DNA of 64,000 bases, from NCBI GenBank assembly GCA_013322215.1, contig JAAMEZ010000021.1, positions 1 to 64,000 on the forward strand. The letters are read 5' to 3'. The stretch comes from Martinezella rhizogenes (GTDB taxonomy: Bacteria; Pseudomonadota; Alphaproteobacteria; Rhizobiales; Rhizobiaceae). The notes below the pieces were generated by a model. The model was given only the letters and a program-made list of their open reading frames with translations. It searched no databases and was not told the DNA's origin. The position numbers and the translations under genes are program-made. Positions 8,862 through 17,693 of this stretch are shown one piece after another. Within the stretch, counting starts at the first letter, position 1. Every line of letters starts with the position of its first letter.

Positions 8862-9023
8862 TTAGCGTCTCATCACGTTCATGATGAGTGAAACGACGAA
8901 GAAAATAAGGAAGATAAAGAACAGGACCTGTGCGATGGACGCGGACGCGCCCGCTATGCCGCCGAAGCCAAGGGCACCCGCGATCAAAGCCACGACGAGA
9001 AATATCAATGCATAATAAAGCAT
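8862..9023 (-). CDS. DUF1328 small membrane protein
   Basis: 53-aa hydrophobic protein. Translation of the minus strand begins [20 protein letters not shown] and ends [12 protein letters not shown], the complete DUF1328 (YtjA-like) pattern with two transmembrane helices separated by a glycine-rich turn (GFGGIAGAS). Family members are induced by envelope and general stress in many Proteobacteria; their function is unknown. GGAG lies 7 nt upstream of the ATG. An exact EcfG-type promoter is 29 bp upstream. It faces the same way as the DUF4142 gene. Confidence 0.88.
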   Translation of the reverse strand: MLYYALIFLVVALIAGALGFGGIAGASASIAQVLFFIFLIFFVVSLIMNVMRR

Positions 9024-9051
9024 TTCGCTCTCCATTGGTTGCTGGAAGGAG

Positions 9052-9076
9052 AACGGAGCTGGGAGTGCTTTGTTCC
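9052..9076 (-). promoter_or_regulatory. EcfG-type promoter for the DUF1328 gene
   Basis: Minus strand GGAAC (9076-9072), 16 nt, CGTT (9055-9052): exact consensus. It sits in the short gap between the DUF1328 gene and the 3' end of the upstream membrane-protein gene. Confidence 0.75.
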
Positions 9077-9093
9077 TCAGATGGATGACAGCG

Positions 9094-9621
9094 TCATACC
9101 GCCATTGTCGCCCGTCTCCCCAAGGCCTTCGTGCCGCCGCTGTCCGGCGGCGGTGGTTCGGCGGCGTCCAGATACATCTTCACCGGCGCTGTAAGCACGA
9201 ACCAAAGGCTAGCGCCAAGCAGGAATATGCTCGCCGCTGGATCGTCAACGGAGACACAGAAGGGAAAGACGGTAGCGGTGAGCAAAACCGTCAGGCGTGT
9301 CGCCCATTCCGCCTCACGTTTACGAGCGGCTGCGGTCGCCAGAGCTTGGTAGGATCTTATGTCATAGCTCCACCCTGTCCAATCACGTGCGAATAAGCGC
9401 AGTGATGGAACGGCAAGCAACAAGAGCGTGCCAAGGGCGAAAAGATAGATCGGACCGTTCAGAAGCAGGCTGCTTGTCGACAGAAGGGCAAGAATGACGA
9501 CGAGATTCAACAGTGGGCCGAGCTTCTGCGGAGAATGGCCTGTCCGATTGTGCCACAGACGCATGGCTGCGGATCCGGCGTCAAGCAGCGGGCGATCGAT
9601 GTAGCGATTGAGGAATTCCAT
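9094..9621 (-). CDS. Hypothetical membrane protein
   Basis: 175-aa protein of unrecognised family. Residues 1-40 are polar ([20 protein letters not shown] onward). Two adjacent hydrophobic segments lie at about 43-85 and a further pair at about 115-160, implying four membrane helices. The end is proline-rich (EPPPPDSGG). The start at 9621 is chosen over one 33 bp upstream because GGAAGG lies 8 nt before it. It is bounded by stress genes with their own promoters; no promoter was recognised for this one. Confidence 0.6.
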   Translation of the reverse strand: MEFLNRYIDRPLLDAGSAAMRLWHNRTGHSPQKLGPLLNLVVILALLSTSSLLLNGPIYLFALGTLLLLAVPSLRLFARDWTGWSYDIRSYQALATAAARKREAEWATRLTVLLTATVFPFCVSVDDPAASIFLLGASLWFVLTAPVKMYLDAAEPPPPDSGGTKALGRRATMAV

Positions 9622-9737
9622 GTTGCGCCCTTCCAAAGCCGGCCCGACAGACACCAGAAAAATCCGGCGTCAGCATGGCAGGATTGAAAATCTGGCGGAA
9701 GGATTGGGTTTCTAATGTATTTCCGTTCCCCGAAGGA

Positions 9738-9762
9738 GGAACAATCCGCTGTGAGCGGTGTT
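9738..9762 (+). promoter_or_regulatory. EcfG-like promoter for the HD-domain gene
   Basis: GGAAC (9738-9742), 16 nt, TGTT (9759-9762). This would give a leader of about 110 nt if translation starts at 9883. Confidence 0.5.
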
Positions 9763-9882
9763 CTTTCGCTGACTCCGATTGAGATTTGCAAGCCTATGCC
9801 ATCCCGATGTCCCGCAAGCATTCGATTTACGGACATATCAGTCTGCAAGAAATATCAACGACCCCGAAAGCCCTCCACCGTG

Positions 9883-10299
9883 ATGCATCTTGACCAAGCC
9901 ATCCACATCGCACTCGAGGCACACGAAGGGCAGACAGACAAAACGGGTCGACCGTTTTTTGAGCATTGCCAGCGGATCGCACTTCACGTTTCGAGCGATG
10001 AGGCTCGCACGGTCGCCTATCTTCATGATGTCGTTGAGAAGGGAAGGGGCTGGACGCTCGACCGTCTGAAAGAGGAGGGTTTCCCGACAAGAATTCTATC
10101 GGCTGTCGACGCTTTGACCCGGCGGCCGGACGAAGCAGACGATCAATTCATCCATCGCGCGGCAACGAATGCGCTGGCTCTGCCCGTCAAACGGGCCGAC
10201 CTCGAGGATAACCTTTGGCAAAGCCAGCGGATTGGAAAGGATGACGCAAAATATCGGCGCAGCTTGGACATCCTCATCGAAATGACGAGCAGAAAATAG
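9883..10299 (+). CDS. HD-domain metal-dependent phosphohydrolase, SpoT/Mesh1-like
   Basis: 138-aa single-domain protein resembling the N-terminal hydrolase domain of RelA/SpoT. AHEGQTDKTGRPFFEHCQRIA supplies the first His, and YLHDVVEKGRGW supplies the HD pair. Small stand-alone proteins of this type hydrolyse (p)ppGpp or related nucleotides, but activity is inferred only. The conserved domain starts at the ATG chosen; an in-frame ATG at 9796 would add 29 residues without family similarity. Neither start has a good ribosome site. It converges on the DUF3175 gene. Confidence 0.7.
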   Translation: MHLDQAIHIALEAHEGQTDKTGRPFFEHCQRIALHVSSDEARTVAYLHDVVEKGRGWTLDRLKEEGFPTRILSAVDALTRRPDEADDQFIHRAATNALALPVKRADLEDNLWQSQRIGKDDAKYRRSLDILIEMTSRK

Positions 10300-10358
10300 G
10301 AGGTCGTCGTCGTCGATGGCGCGACTTTGGATTCCCAAAAAGGGATTGTTTGCGAGGC

Positions 10359-10646
10359 TCAGGGATCGCGGCCGAAATCCTTCCGGAGTTCGATTTTTGC
10401 CCTTTCCAATGTTGCCCGACGAGATTTCGAAAGCTGGTCCCCGGCACGATTGATATAGAAGTTCAACATCGACATGGCGGATCGAAACGGGCTGGATTTG
10501 CGGCGGTTGCTGTTTTCGGCGGATTCCTTGAGTGAATCGGCGATTTTCTTGGCGCTGCGCTCATTGAATATGCCCTCTTTCAGGTCCATGGCATCGCTGT
10601 GCTCAGTGACGCGCTGTGACCACTTCTTCGATCTACCTTTGGGCAT
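10359..10646 (-). CDS. DUF3175 family protein
   Basis: 95-aa basic protein matching DUF3175. It begins MPKGRSKKWSQRVTEHSDAM and contains the conserved run RRKSSPFRSAMSMLNFYINR, followed by a basic helix. The family is common in soil Proteobacteria next to stress and DNA-repair genes and has no assigned function; the charge suggests nucleic-acid association. A longer in-frame start at 10817 is rejected because AAGGAG sits 9 nt before the ATG at 10646 and the family begins there. Confidence 0.8.
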   Translation of the reverse strand: MPKGRSKKWSQRVTEHSDAMDLKEGIFNERSAKKIADSLKESAENSNRRKSSPFRSAMSMLNFYINRAGDQLSKSRRATLERAKIELRKDFGRDP

Positions 10647-10718
10647 TGCTGTGCTCCTTGTTGAAATTCGCGGCGCCACCAACAACCCCGAGAGGCTGTG
10701 TTTGCCGGCTGGAATCCG

Positions 10719-10743
10719 AACAAGCGAGTTGCCCCCATGTTCC
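10719..10743 (-). promoter_or_regulatory. EcfG-like promoter for the DUF3175 gene
   Basis: Minus strand GGAAC (10743-10739), 16 nt, TGTT (10722-10719), 73 bp before the start. Confidence 0.5.
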
Positions 10744-10879
10744 AGGTCATGGCCGCAAACGTCGATGTCGAGCCGTACATTTCCCTTGGACAATCTTGAA
10801 GAGACGACAGGCAACATTAGTTTTGTGCCCAGAACCTGTCGCGCCTGACCGAAACAATGGTTGCCGAGGGAGCTGCCGA

Positions 10880-12532
10880 TTGAGCGAAACCGAATACGAG
10901 CTTCGCTATGCGTCCTGGCATAAGGATGCCGTCATCTACCAACTCCATGTGAAGTCGTTCTTCGACGCCAATGGAGACGGATTTGGCGATTTCGCCGGAT
11001 TGACGCAGAAGCTGGATTATCTGGTATCGCTTGGTGTCAATACGATCTGGCTCCTGCCGTTCTATCCATCTCCTCGCCGCGACGACGGCTATGACGTGCT
11101 CGACTATGAGAGCATCAGCCCGGAATTCGGCACCCTTGATGATTTCAAAAGCTTTGTGAAGGCTGCTCATGCCCGTAAGATACATGTCATTACCGAACTG
11201 GTCCTCAACCATACCTCCGATCAGCATCCCTGGTTTCAGCGTGCCAGACACGCACCGGCCGGGTCGCCTGAACGGGATTTCTACGTCTGGTCCGAGACGG
11301 ACGACAAGTTCGCGGAAACGCGGATCATTTTCGTCGATAGCGAGCGATCCAACTGGACCTGGGACCCGGTTGCAAACGCCTATTTCTGGCATCGCTTCTA
11401 CTCCCATCAGCCGGATCTGAACTATCACAACCCCGCCGTCATCGAAGCCGTTTTGGACATCATGCGCTTCTGGCTTGATCTCGGCGTGGACGGATTTCGC
11501 CTCGATGCCGTCCCGTATCTGGTTGAGCGAGAGAACACCAATAATGAAAACCTTCCTGAAACGCACAGGCTGCTCAAGCGGATCAGAAAAACGCTCGAAA
11601 TCAGCTATCCCGGTGTCATTCTTCTTGCGGAAGCAAACCAATGGCCGGATCAGGCTCGGGACTATTTCGGGGCAGGGGACGAATGCCACATGGCATTCCA
11701 CTTCCCGTTGATGCCGCGGATATTCATGGCGGTTGCAATGGGGAATTCCGAGCCGATCGTCACCATGGTGCAGCAAACCCATGGCATCCCCGCAGATTGC
11801 CAATGGGCTATTTTTCTTCGAAACCATGACGAACTGACCCTGGAAATGGTCACCGAGGACGAGCGCAATTTTCTATGGGATACCTATGCCTCCGATAAGC
11901 GCGCCCGCTTGAATCTCGGCATCAGGCGGCGCCTGTCGCCGCTGATGGACCAGGATCGGCGTCGCGTCGAGCTTCTGCACATGCTGTTGCTTTCCTTGCC
12001 CGGCAGTCCGGTGCTCTACTATGGCGACGAGATCGGCATGGGCGACAATGTCGATTTGGGGGATCGAGATGGTGTTCGCACACCGATGCAATGGTCCAGC
12101 GGCAAGAATGCCGGATTTTCCAGCGGTGATCCGAAGACCCTTGCGCTATCGCCCATCGAGGATGCCCGGTTCGGTTTGCAGGCGATCAACGTCGCCGCAC
12201 AGGAGAACGATCCGCATTCCCTTCTGAATTGGGTCCGTCGCATCCTTGCGATCCGGTCGGCGCATCATGCCTTCGCAAGGGGAGCGATTCACTTTGTCCG
12301 CAGCGACAACCATGCCGTCATCGCGTATGTGAGAGAGTATTGCGGGGAACGCATTCTTTGCGTTGCGAACCTTTCGAATATTGCGCAGGCCGCCATGCTC
12401 GACTTACGTCAATATGCAGGCAGACGTCTAAGGGAGTTGTTTGGGAGGACGACATTTCCAGCCGTGGGCAAACTTGATTATCCGATTATGTTTCAGCCCT
12501 ATGGATATTTGTGGCTCCAGTTGCAGTCTTGA
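10880..12532 (+). CDS. treS: Trehalose synthase (maltose alpha-D-glucosyltransferase), GH13
   Basis: 550-aa GH13 enzyme that interconverts maltose and trehalose. It lacks the maltokinase fusion seen in some relatives. The TIM barrel begins WHKDAVIYQLHVKSFFDANG. The nucleophile Asp is in GVDGFRLDAVPYL (about residue 209), the acid/base Glu in LLAEANQWPD (about 250) and the stabilising Asp in RNHDELTLEM (about 315). RTPMQWSSGKNAGFS is characteristic of TreS. No ATG gives a family-length product: the frame is open upstream, but the TTG at 10880 has GAGGGAG about 7 nt upstream and yields the usual length. Trehalose accumulation is a standard part of desiccation and osmotic stress tolerance. No EcfG-type element was seen directly upstream. 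Confidence 0.88.
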   Translation: MSETEYELRYASWHKDAVIYQLHVKSFFDANGDGFGDFAGLTQKLDYLVSLGVNTIWLLPFYPSPRRDDGYDVLDYESISPEFGTLDDFKSFVKAAHARKIHVITELVLNHTSDQHPWFQRARHAPAGSPERDFYVWSETDDKFAETRIIFVDSERSNWTWDPVANAYFWHRFYSHQPDLNYHNPAVIEAVLDIMRFWLDLGVDGFRLDAVPYLVERENTNNENLPETHRLLKRIRKTLEISYPGVILLAEANQWPDQARDYFGAGDECHMAFHFPLMPRIFMAVAMGNSEPIVTMVQQTHGIPADCQWAIFLRNHDELTLEMVTEDERNFLWDTYASDKRARLNLGIRRRLSPLMDQDRRRVELLHMLLLSLPGSPVLYYGDEIGMGDNVDLGDRDGVRTPMQWSSGKNAGFSSGDPKTLALSPIEDARFGLQAINVAAQENDPHSLLNWVRRILAIRSAHHAFARGAIHFVRSDNHAVIAYVREYCGERILCVANLSNIAQAAMLDLRQYAGRRLRELFGRTTFPAVGKLDYPIMFQPYGYLWLQLQS

Positions 12533-12588
12533 TCGAAGGGGCTTTCCGGCGACCGAATTATAGTCGCTTCGCATACTTAAACGGAAAC

Positions 12589-13065
12589 CTATTTCTCATT
12601 CGAGTCGTCGCTGATCTTTCTTGGTGCTGCGCTCTGAGCTAAAGGCTCTTTGCCATCGGCCCAATCGATTTGCCCTTCATAGAAAAGGCTGAGAGCCCTC
12701 CGTTCTTCCTCAGGCATGTCACGACTAAAGGAGCCGATGGCCGTTAAGGCGGCAAGCTGATGAAGTTTGACAAAGTCGATCACACCGCTGCGGTAAAGCT
12801 TGATAAGTTCCGCCGCAAAGGCCTCACGGTTGACTTCGTTCAGGTTGAACCACGGTTGAGCGATCACCACATCGAAAATCCTTTGTAGACTGTCGATTTC
12901 CTCCGGCCGGAGAATGCCTTCGACAAGGTGATGATAGCGGCGCATTTGGTTCCTCCCGCCATAGGCCATGGCAAACGAAAGTCCGGCGACCCCTATCGTC
13001 ATAGATAGACGTGCTTCGTCGTTGTGAATAAGCGCGAGATAGTCGTTCGTGCATATATGATCCAT
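12589..13065 (-). CDS. Hypothetical protein
   Basis: 158-aa protein of unrecognised family. There is no signal peptide; a weakly hydrophobic stretch at residues 20-36 (MTIGVAGLSFAMAYGG) could be a single membrane segment. The rest is helical and acidic (ILRPEEIDSLQRIFDVVIAQ). The tail is polar. It converges on treS, 56 bp between ends. A frame-shifted overlapping frame at 12824-13138 is treated as a shadow. Codon pattern looks like that of its neighbours, which supports it being real. Confidence 0.55.
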   Translation of the reverse strand: MDHICTNDYLALIHNDEARLSMTIGVAGLSFAMAYGGRNQMRRYHHLVEGILRPEEIDSLQRIFDVVIAQPWFNLNEVNREAFAAELIKLYRSGVIDFVKLHQLAALTAIGSFSRDMPEEERRALSLFYEGQIDWADGKEPLAQSAAPRKISDDSNEK

Positions 13066-13225
13066 GAGCGGATAGTAGCAGGCTTTTGCTGCTTTGCTGC
13101 CGGTGATTTAGGCGCCGGCCACGAATTCGGGAAACCACGCGGAAGGGCGCCCATGCTGACGGCGCTCCCCAACTGCCAAGTAGTGCAACATCGGCCGATC
13201 TTGGGGCCGCCCTTTTTATCAGAGG

Positions 13226-15196
13226 TCAAGTTGCCTTTCGGTATGGTCTACTGTCCTCCAACAGCCGCAAAAGCAGGTTCCCTTTTTTCTGGCGATGAAC
13301 AAGATCGATATCGCTGACAAGCTTTGCGCCACCTTCATGGCGCTCCAGCGTAATCTTGCGGCTATGGAAAGCTTCCAACTCGGCTCGATGTGCGACGCTG
13401 ATAATGGTGACCTTGGGCAATTCGCGGATCACCATCTCCATCATCTTGTCCTGGCTCTTCTCATCAAGTGCTGAAGTTGCCTCATCCAGCACGATGATAT
13501 CGGGATCGTGTAGCAGAAGACGCGCAAAGGCGAGCCTTTGCTTTTCGCCGCCCGACAGCGTCTGGTCCCACGGCGCGTCTTCCTCGATCTTATCGTTCAG
13601 ATAGTCGAGACCGACCTTCTCAACGGCGGACTTGATCTCGTCCAGCGTCCAGTCTTCGGCTGCACGCGGATAGGCGACGGCCCGGCGAAGCGTGCCCGAC
13701 GGTATATAAGGCCGCTGGGGCAACATGAACAATCGGCTATCGGGATGGACGTTGACGTTGCCATGACCCCACGGCCAGAGACCGGAAATTGCCCGTATCA
13801 GCGTGCTTTTGCCCGTGCCAGACTCTCCGGCAACCAAAACACGTTCGCCCGGATCGATCTCTACCTCCGTTTCCTTGACCACGGAGGTGCCGTCGTCGAG
13901 CGTTACGGAGAGATCGTTGAGGCGTAGCATCGCTTCGCCTTCGGTTTCACCGTGTTTGATGCGTCCGAGGGAATCGCTCTTTTCAGCGCGCTCCAATCCG
14001 TCAAGCGACGTCATGAGTGAGGCGACGCGGTGCGCGGAGGCGTTCCAGTCGGCAAGGCGGGGATAGTTGTCGACCAGCCATCCGAATGCGGCCTGAACGA
14101 TGGCGAAGGCGGAGGCAGCCTGCATGACCTGACCGAGCGTCATGCTGCCTTCGAGAAATTTCGGCGCGCAAAGCAGGATGGGCACAACAGGTGCAATCAA
14201 CATGGACACCTGCGACACAAGGGTCGTGCGCATATATTGGTGGGCGAGCAGCGCCCACTGTTTCAGGACATTGCCGAAGGTCCGCTCGAGGTCATTGCGC
14301 TCCTCCTCTTCACCGCCGAGCAATGCGATGCTCTCACCGTTTTCGCGGACATGTGTCAGCGTGTAGCGAAATTCGGCTTCCACCTGGTTCTTGACCTCGG
14401 AAACTTCGACGAAATGGCGGCCGATGACAGCCATTGAGGTGGACGTGATGACGGCGTAGAGGACCGCGGTGACGACGAGAAAGCCTGGGATTGTAAAAAC
14501 TGAACCGGCGATCTGGAAGGTCAGCGCGCCGCCGATGGTCCAAAGCACCACGATGAACGTCGTAGCTGACACGAAGGCGGAGATAACGCCGGCGATGAAA
14601 TCGACCGGGGATTCCGTGGCGATCCGTAAATCCTCAGAGAGACGTGCCTCGGGGTTCTTGTGGTCGTCACCGCCGATGAGATTCAGTTGATAATAACGGC
14701 CGTTGTCGAGCCATCGGGCGATGAGAGCGGTCGTGAGCCAGAAACGCCATCGTCTTTGGATCATCATGCGAACGTAGACCTGTATCGTCACGAGCGCGAC
14801 ACTGCCGAGCACCAGCGGTGGGAACACGACACTTAGGAAATAGACCGTATGAGCGTTGCGCTGCTCGATGGCGTCAAAAATCGAGCGGTTCCAGATATTG
14901 ATCCCATATTGAAAGCATACGTTAAGGGCGATTAACGAAAGCAGTCCGATCGAGCATGGCCAGGCAAGGCGGTCGCCACGGCGGCTCCAATAGCCGCGCG
15001 CGCTGATCCAGAAACGCGTGAGAAGATAGCTTTTCCGTGCCCGCTCGGTTTCCTCGGGGGTCAAATCCGGGTCGGGTTCGACTATATCCGGCGGCAGCTC
15101 GACCTCGGCAGTCGAACTCTTCTCTTGGGGCGACCTCTCTACATCAGCCGACTTGGTATCGTCGGCCAATTTCGGACTGGATTTAGCATCAGTCAT
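13226..15196 (-). CDS. ABC transporter, fused permease-ATPase, YddA/SbmA-BacA related
   Basis: 656-aa half-transporter. The N-terminal 65 residues are polar and acidic. They are followed by six membrane helices of the ABC_membrane_2 type (about 85-390; RFWISARGYWSRRGDRLAW precedes helix 1). The ATPase has Walker A GESGTGKST (about 453-461), signature LSGGEKQR (about 545) and Walker B/D-loop IIVLDEATSALD (about 568). This layout matches YddA and the mycobacterial Rv1819c group, related to SbmA/BacA. Relatives import vitamin B12, peptides or other hydrophilic compounds, so substrate is open. The ATG at 15196 is preferred to a GTG at 15232, though neither has a strong ribosome site. Confidence 0.85.
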   Translation of the reverse strand: MTDAKSSPKLADDTKSADVERSPQEKSSTAEVELPPDIVEPDPDLTPEETERARKSYLLTRFWISARGYWSRRGDRLAWPCSIGLLSLIALNVCFQYGINIWNRSIFDAIEQRNAHTVYFLSVVFPPLVLGSVALVTIQVYVRMMIQRRWRFWLTTALIARWLDNGRYYQLNLIGGDDHKNPEARLSEDLRIATESPVDFIAGVISAFVSATTFIVVLWTIGGALTFQIAGSVFTIPGFLVVTAVLYAVITSTSMAVIGRHFVEVSEVKNQVEAEFRYTLTHVRENGESIALLGGEEEERNDLERTFGNVLKQWALLAHQYMRTTLVSQVSMLIAPVVPILLCAPKFLEGSMTLGQVMQAASAFAIVQAAFGWLVDNYPRLADWNASAHRVASLMTSLDGLERAEKSDSLGRIKHGETEGEAMLRLNDLSVTLDDGTSVVKETEVEIDPGERVLVAGESGTGKSTLIRAISGLWPWGHGNVNVHPDSRLFMLPQRPYIPSGTLRRAVAYPRAAEDWTLDEIKSAVEKVGLDYLNDKIEEDAPWDQTLSGGEKQRLAFARLLLHDPDIIVLDEATSALDEKSQDKMMEMVIRELPKVTIISVAHRAELEAFHSRKITLERHEGGAKLVSDIDLVHRQKKGNLLLRLLEDSRPYRKAT

Positions 15197-15280
15197 AAGC
15201 ACAAAAACGGGCCAAAATTCAAAAAGTTTCACCGTTCGAGTGATGAACGCGTCCTGTCGACAGATTGTGTGATGGTTCAG

Positions 15281-15305
15281 GGAACCGTCGACCGCAAATA
15301 GCGTT
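15281..15305 (+). promoter_or_regulatory. EcfG-type promoter for the RMF/CrpP-like gene
   Basis: GGAAC (15281-15285), 16 nt, CGTT (15302-15305): exact consensus, 22 bp before the start codon. Confidence 0.75.
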
Positions 15306-15327
15306 TCAAAGTCAGGAGGAATTTATT

Positions 15328-15588
15328 ATGTGCCCGCAAACGCCGATCACAGGCTCAGTCTTCGCACCTGCGCTTGGGCTACCGAATCCGATACAATACT
15401 ATCCCGAGCAATCGCCACGTCTTCCGGCTTCAGAGAGCGAAAAGAAGGCGTATGAACAGGGAGTCGAGGCTGGAAAATGCGAAGCGGAAAACAGAAAGAA
15501 CCCTTATCCCGAGAATAGCGAACAGGCCAAGGCTTACGAGCATGGCTACCTCGACGGTCAGAAAATCCGGTTCGAAGATATATCGTGA
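15328..15588 (+). CDS. RMF/CrpP-like small protein
   Basis: 86-aa protein. The C-terminal half reads KKAYEQGVEAGKCEAENRKN then PYPENSEQAKAYEHGYLDG. This is the two-helix pattern of ribosome modulation factor and CrpP-like proteins (AY..G...G, then NPYP, then A...G...G). RMF hibernates ribosomes in stationary phase; the CrpP group is of debated function. The N-terminal 30 residues are unlike RMF and proline-rich. ATG 15328 has AGGAGGA at 15314-15320. The exact stress promoter just upstream suits a ribosome-protective role, which remains inference. Confidence 0.65.
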   Translation: MCPQTPITGSVFAPALGLPNPIQYYPEQSPRLPASESEKKAYEQGVEAGKCEAENRKNPYPENSEQAKAYEHGYLDGQKIRFEDIS

Positions 15589-15692
15589 CGACTAAAGATC
15601 GCAGCAGCGTATTCGGCTTCGGCATTTCTAGCAATGAGTCGATGTATTGGCTGCTCCGCTGCCGGGCTCCCCTATCGTCGAGCACGGTAGCG

Positions 15693-15717
15693 GGAACATA
15701 AAACGTATCTGCTTGTT
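15693..15717 (+). promoter_or_regulatory. EcfG-like promoter for the ThDP enzyme gene
   Basis: GGAAC (15693-15697), 16 nt, TGTT (15714-15717), 46 bp upstream of the ATG at 15763. Confidence 0.55.
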
Positions 15718-15762
15718 GGATCGCCACGCGTCCTGATGACGCCCAACAAGCGGAGATGGATC

Positions 15763-17550
15763 ATGGCAAAGACAGTTGGCGATTTCATTGTGCAGCGCCT
15801 TTACGATTGGGGCGTGCGGCGCATTTTCGGCTACCCCGGAGACGGCATCAACGGTCTCTTTGGCGCGTTGAACCGGGCCAACGGCAAAATAGAGTTCATC
15901 CAGGCCCGTCATGAGGAAATGGCCGCCTTCATGGCATCGGCCTATGCCAAGTTCTCGGGCGAGCTCGGCGTATGCATCGCGACCTCCGGGCCCGGCGCCA
16001 CTCACCTGGTGACTGGCCTTTATGATGCAAGACTGGATCATCAGCCCGTGCTGGCGCTCGTTGGCCAGCAGGCCCGTCGCGCGATCGGCGGCCACTACCA
16101 GCAGGAGGTGGATCTTGCCTCGCTTTTCAAGGATGTCGCGGGCGACTTTGTTCATCAGGCGTCCGCCCCCTCTCAGGTGCGCCACCTGGTCGACCGGGCA
16201 GCGCGCATCGCCCTTGCGAACAAAACGGTCACCGCCATCATCCTGCCGAATGATCTCCAGGAAATCCCCTATGAGACGCCGCCTCGCAAGCATGGTTCGG
16301 TCATGTCAGGCATTGGCTATGTCGCACCTCGAACCGTGCCGCATGAGATCGATCTGAAGCATGCCGCGTCGGTCTTGAATGCCGGAAAGAGGGTTGCGAT
16401 GCTCGTTGGCGCTGGCGCACTTGGTGCCACCGAAGAGGTTATCGCCGTCGCTGATCGGTTGGGGGCAGGGGTGGCAAAAGCCCTGCTCGGCAAGGCGGTC
16501 CTGCCGGATGATCTTGCCTGGGTCACCGGCTCAATCGGACTTCTGGGCACCGAACCGTCCTGGGATCTGATGCGCGACTGCGATACGCTGCTGATGGTCG
16601 GTTCGGGATTTCCCTATTCGGAATTCCTGCCGGAGGAAGGCGACGCACACGGCGTTCAGATCGATATCCGGCCGGACATGCTTTCGCTACGCTATCCCCT
16701 GGACGTGAACCTTGTCGGCGATGCGCGGGAAACCTTGCAGGCTCTCATGCCACTCCTAGAGCAGAAGCAGGATCTTTCATGGCGCAAGGAGATCGAGGAA
16801 AGGGTCGGCGAATGGTGGCGGACGCTGGAGGCGAGAGCCCATGTCGAAGCCAATCCCGTCAATCCGCAGCGCGTCGTCTGGGAGCTGTCACCCCGTCTTC
16901 CCGACGGGGTCATCATCACCAGTGACTCTGGCTCGTGTGCCAACTGGTATGCCCGCGATCTTCGATTGCGGCGCGGCATGATGGCGTCGCTTTCCGGCGG
17001 CCTTGCGTCCATGGGAGCGGCGGTCCCTTACGCGATCGCCGCCAAGGTGGCCCATCCCGATCGTCCCGTCATCGCTCTCGTTGGCGACGGGGCGATGCAG
17101 ATGAATAATATGGCGGAGTTAATCACAGCGGTGAAATACTGGCGGAGCTGGCCCGATCCCCGAATGATCGTCTGCGTCTTCAACAACGAGGATCTCAATC
17201 AGGTGACATGGGAGCAACGCGTCATGGAAGGCGATCCTAAATTCGAAGCATCGCAACGTATTCCCAACGTTCCCTATCATCGTTTTGCCGACATGATCGG
17301 CCTGCATGGCATATTTGTCGATCGACCAGAGGCATTGGGCTCTGCCTGGGACGAAGCGCTCGCTTGCGATCGACCCGTCGTGCTCGAGGTTAAGACCGAT
17401 CCGGAGGTGCCTCCGTTGCCGCCGCACATCACCTTCGAGCAGATGCGCAATCTGAGCATTGCCTTATTGAAGGGAGACCCCGAGGAGAGCGGTGTCGTCA
17501 AAGGTACTTTGAGGCAAGCGCTTAGCGCTTTCCTTCCGGGGCGCCGATAG
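15763..17550 (+). CDS. Thiamine-diphosphate-dependent enzyme, pyruvate oxidase/acetolactate synthase-like
   Basis: 595-aa protein with three-domain architecture. The N-terminal pyrimidine-binding domain has the cofactor-activating Glu at E51 (QARHEEMAAFMASAYAKFSG). A central Rossmann-like domain follows. The C-terminal pyrophosphate-binding domain has GDGAMQMNN (about 441-449) closing with NNEDLNQVTWEQ. The length and the GHYQQEVDLASLFKDVAG block place it with the PoxB/acetolactate-synthase-like group of uncertain substrate. It could decarboxylate pyruvate. It lacks the neighbouring small subunit expected for a biosynthetic acetolactate synthase. GGAG sits 8 nt before the start; an ATG 27 bp upstream is less likely. 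Confidence 0.85.
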   Translation: MAKTVGDFIVQRLYDWGVRRIFGYPGDGINGLFGALNRANGKIEFIQARHEEMAAFMASAYAKFSGELGVCIATSGPGATHLVTGLYDARLDHQPVLALVGQQARRAIGGHYQQEVDLASLFKDVAGDFVHQASAPSQVRHLVDRAARIALANKTVTAIILPNDLQEIPYETPPRKHGSVMSGIGYVAPRTVPHEIDLKHAASVLNAGKRVAMLVGAGALGATEEVIAVADRLGAGVAKALLGKAVLPDDLAWVTGSIGLLGTEPSWDLMRDCDTLLMVGSGFPYSEFLPEEGDAHGVQIDIRPDMLSLRYPLDVNLVGDARETLQALMPLLEQKQDLSWRKEIEERVGEWWRTLEARAHVEANPVNPQRVVWELSPRLPDGVIITSDSGSCANWYARDLRLRRGMMASLSGGLASMGAAVPYAIAAKVAHPDRPVIALVGDGAMQMNNMAELITAVKYWRSWPDPRMIVCVFNNEDLNQVTWEQRVMEGDPKFEASQRIPNVPYHRFADMIGLHGIFVDRPEALGSAWDEALACDRPVVLEVKTDPEVPPLPPHITFEQMRNLSIALLKGDPEESGVVKGTLRQALSAFLPGRR

Positions 17551-17660
17551 TTATTGAATAATCGAAAAGCCGGAAGAGACGCTGCTCCGAATCGCAGCAG
17601 CGGCTAGGCGCCAAACTAAAGACTGTCTCGGTTGGCGCGCAGTGGGCTTTTTGCATCCAC

Positions 17661-17685
17661 GGAACCCGCTTCATCAATCGGCGTT
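17661..17685 (+). promoter_or_regulatory. EcfG-type promoter for topoisomerase IB
   Basis: GGAAC (17661-17665), 16 nt, CGTT (17682-17685): exact consensus. The ATG at 17694 is only 8 nt past the -10, so the transcript would be leaderless or nearly so. Confidence 0.75.
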
Positions 17686-17693
17686 ATTCGAGC

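Noticed and set aside
10817..11827. 336-codon minus-strand frame over treS
   Set aside because: Antisense to all catalytic motifs of trehalose synthase; no independent support.
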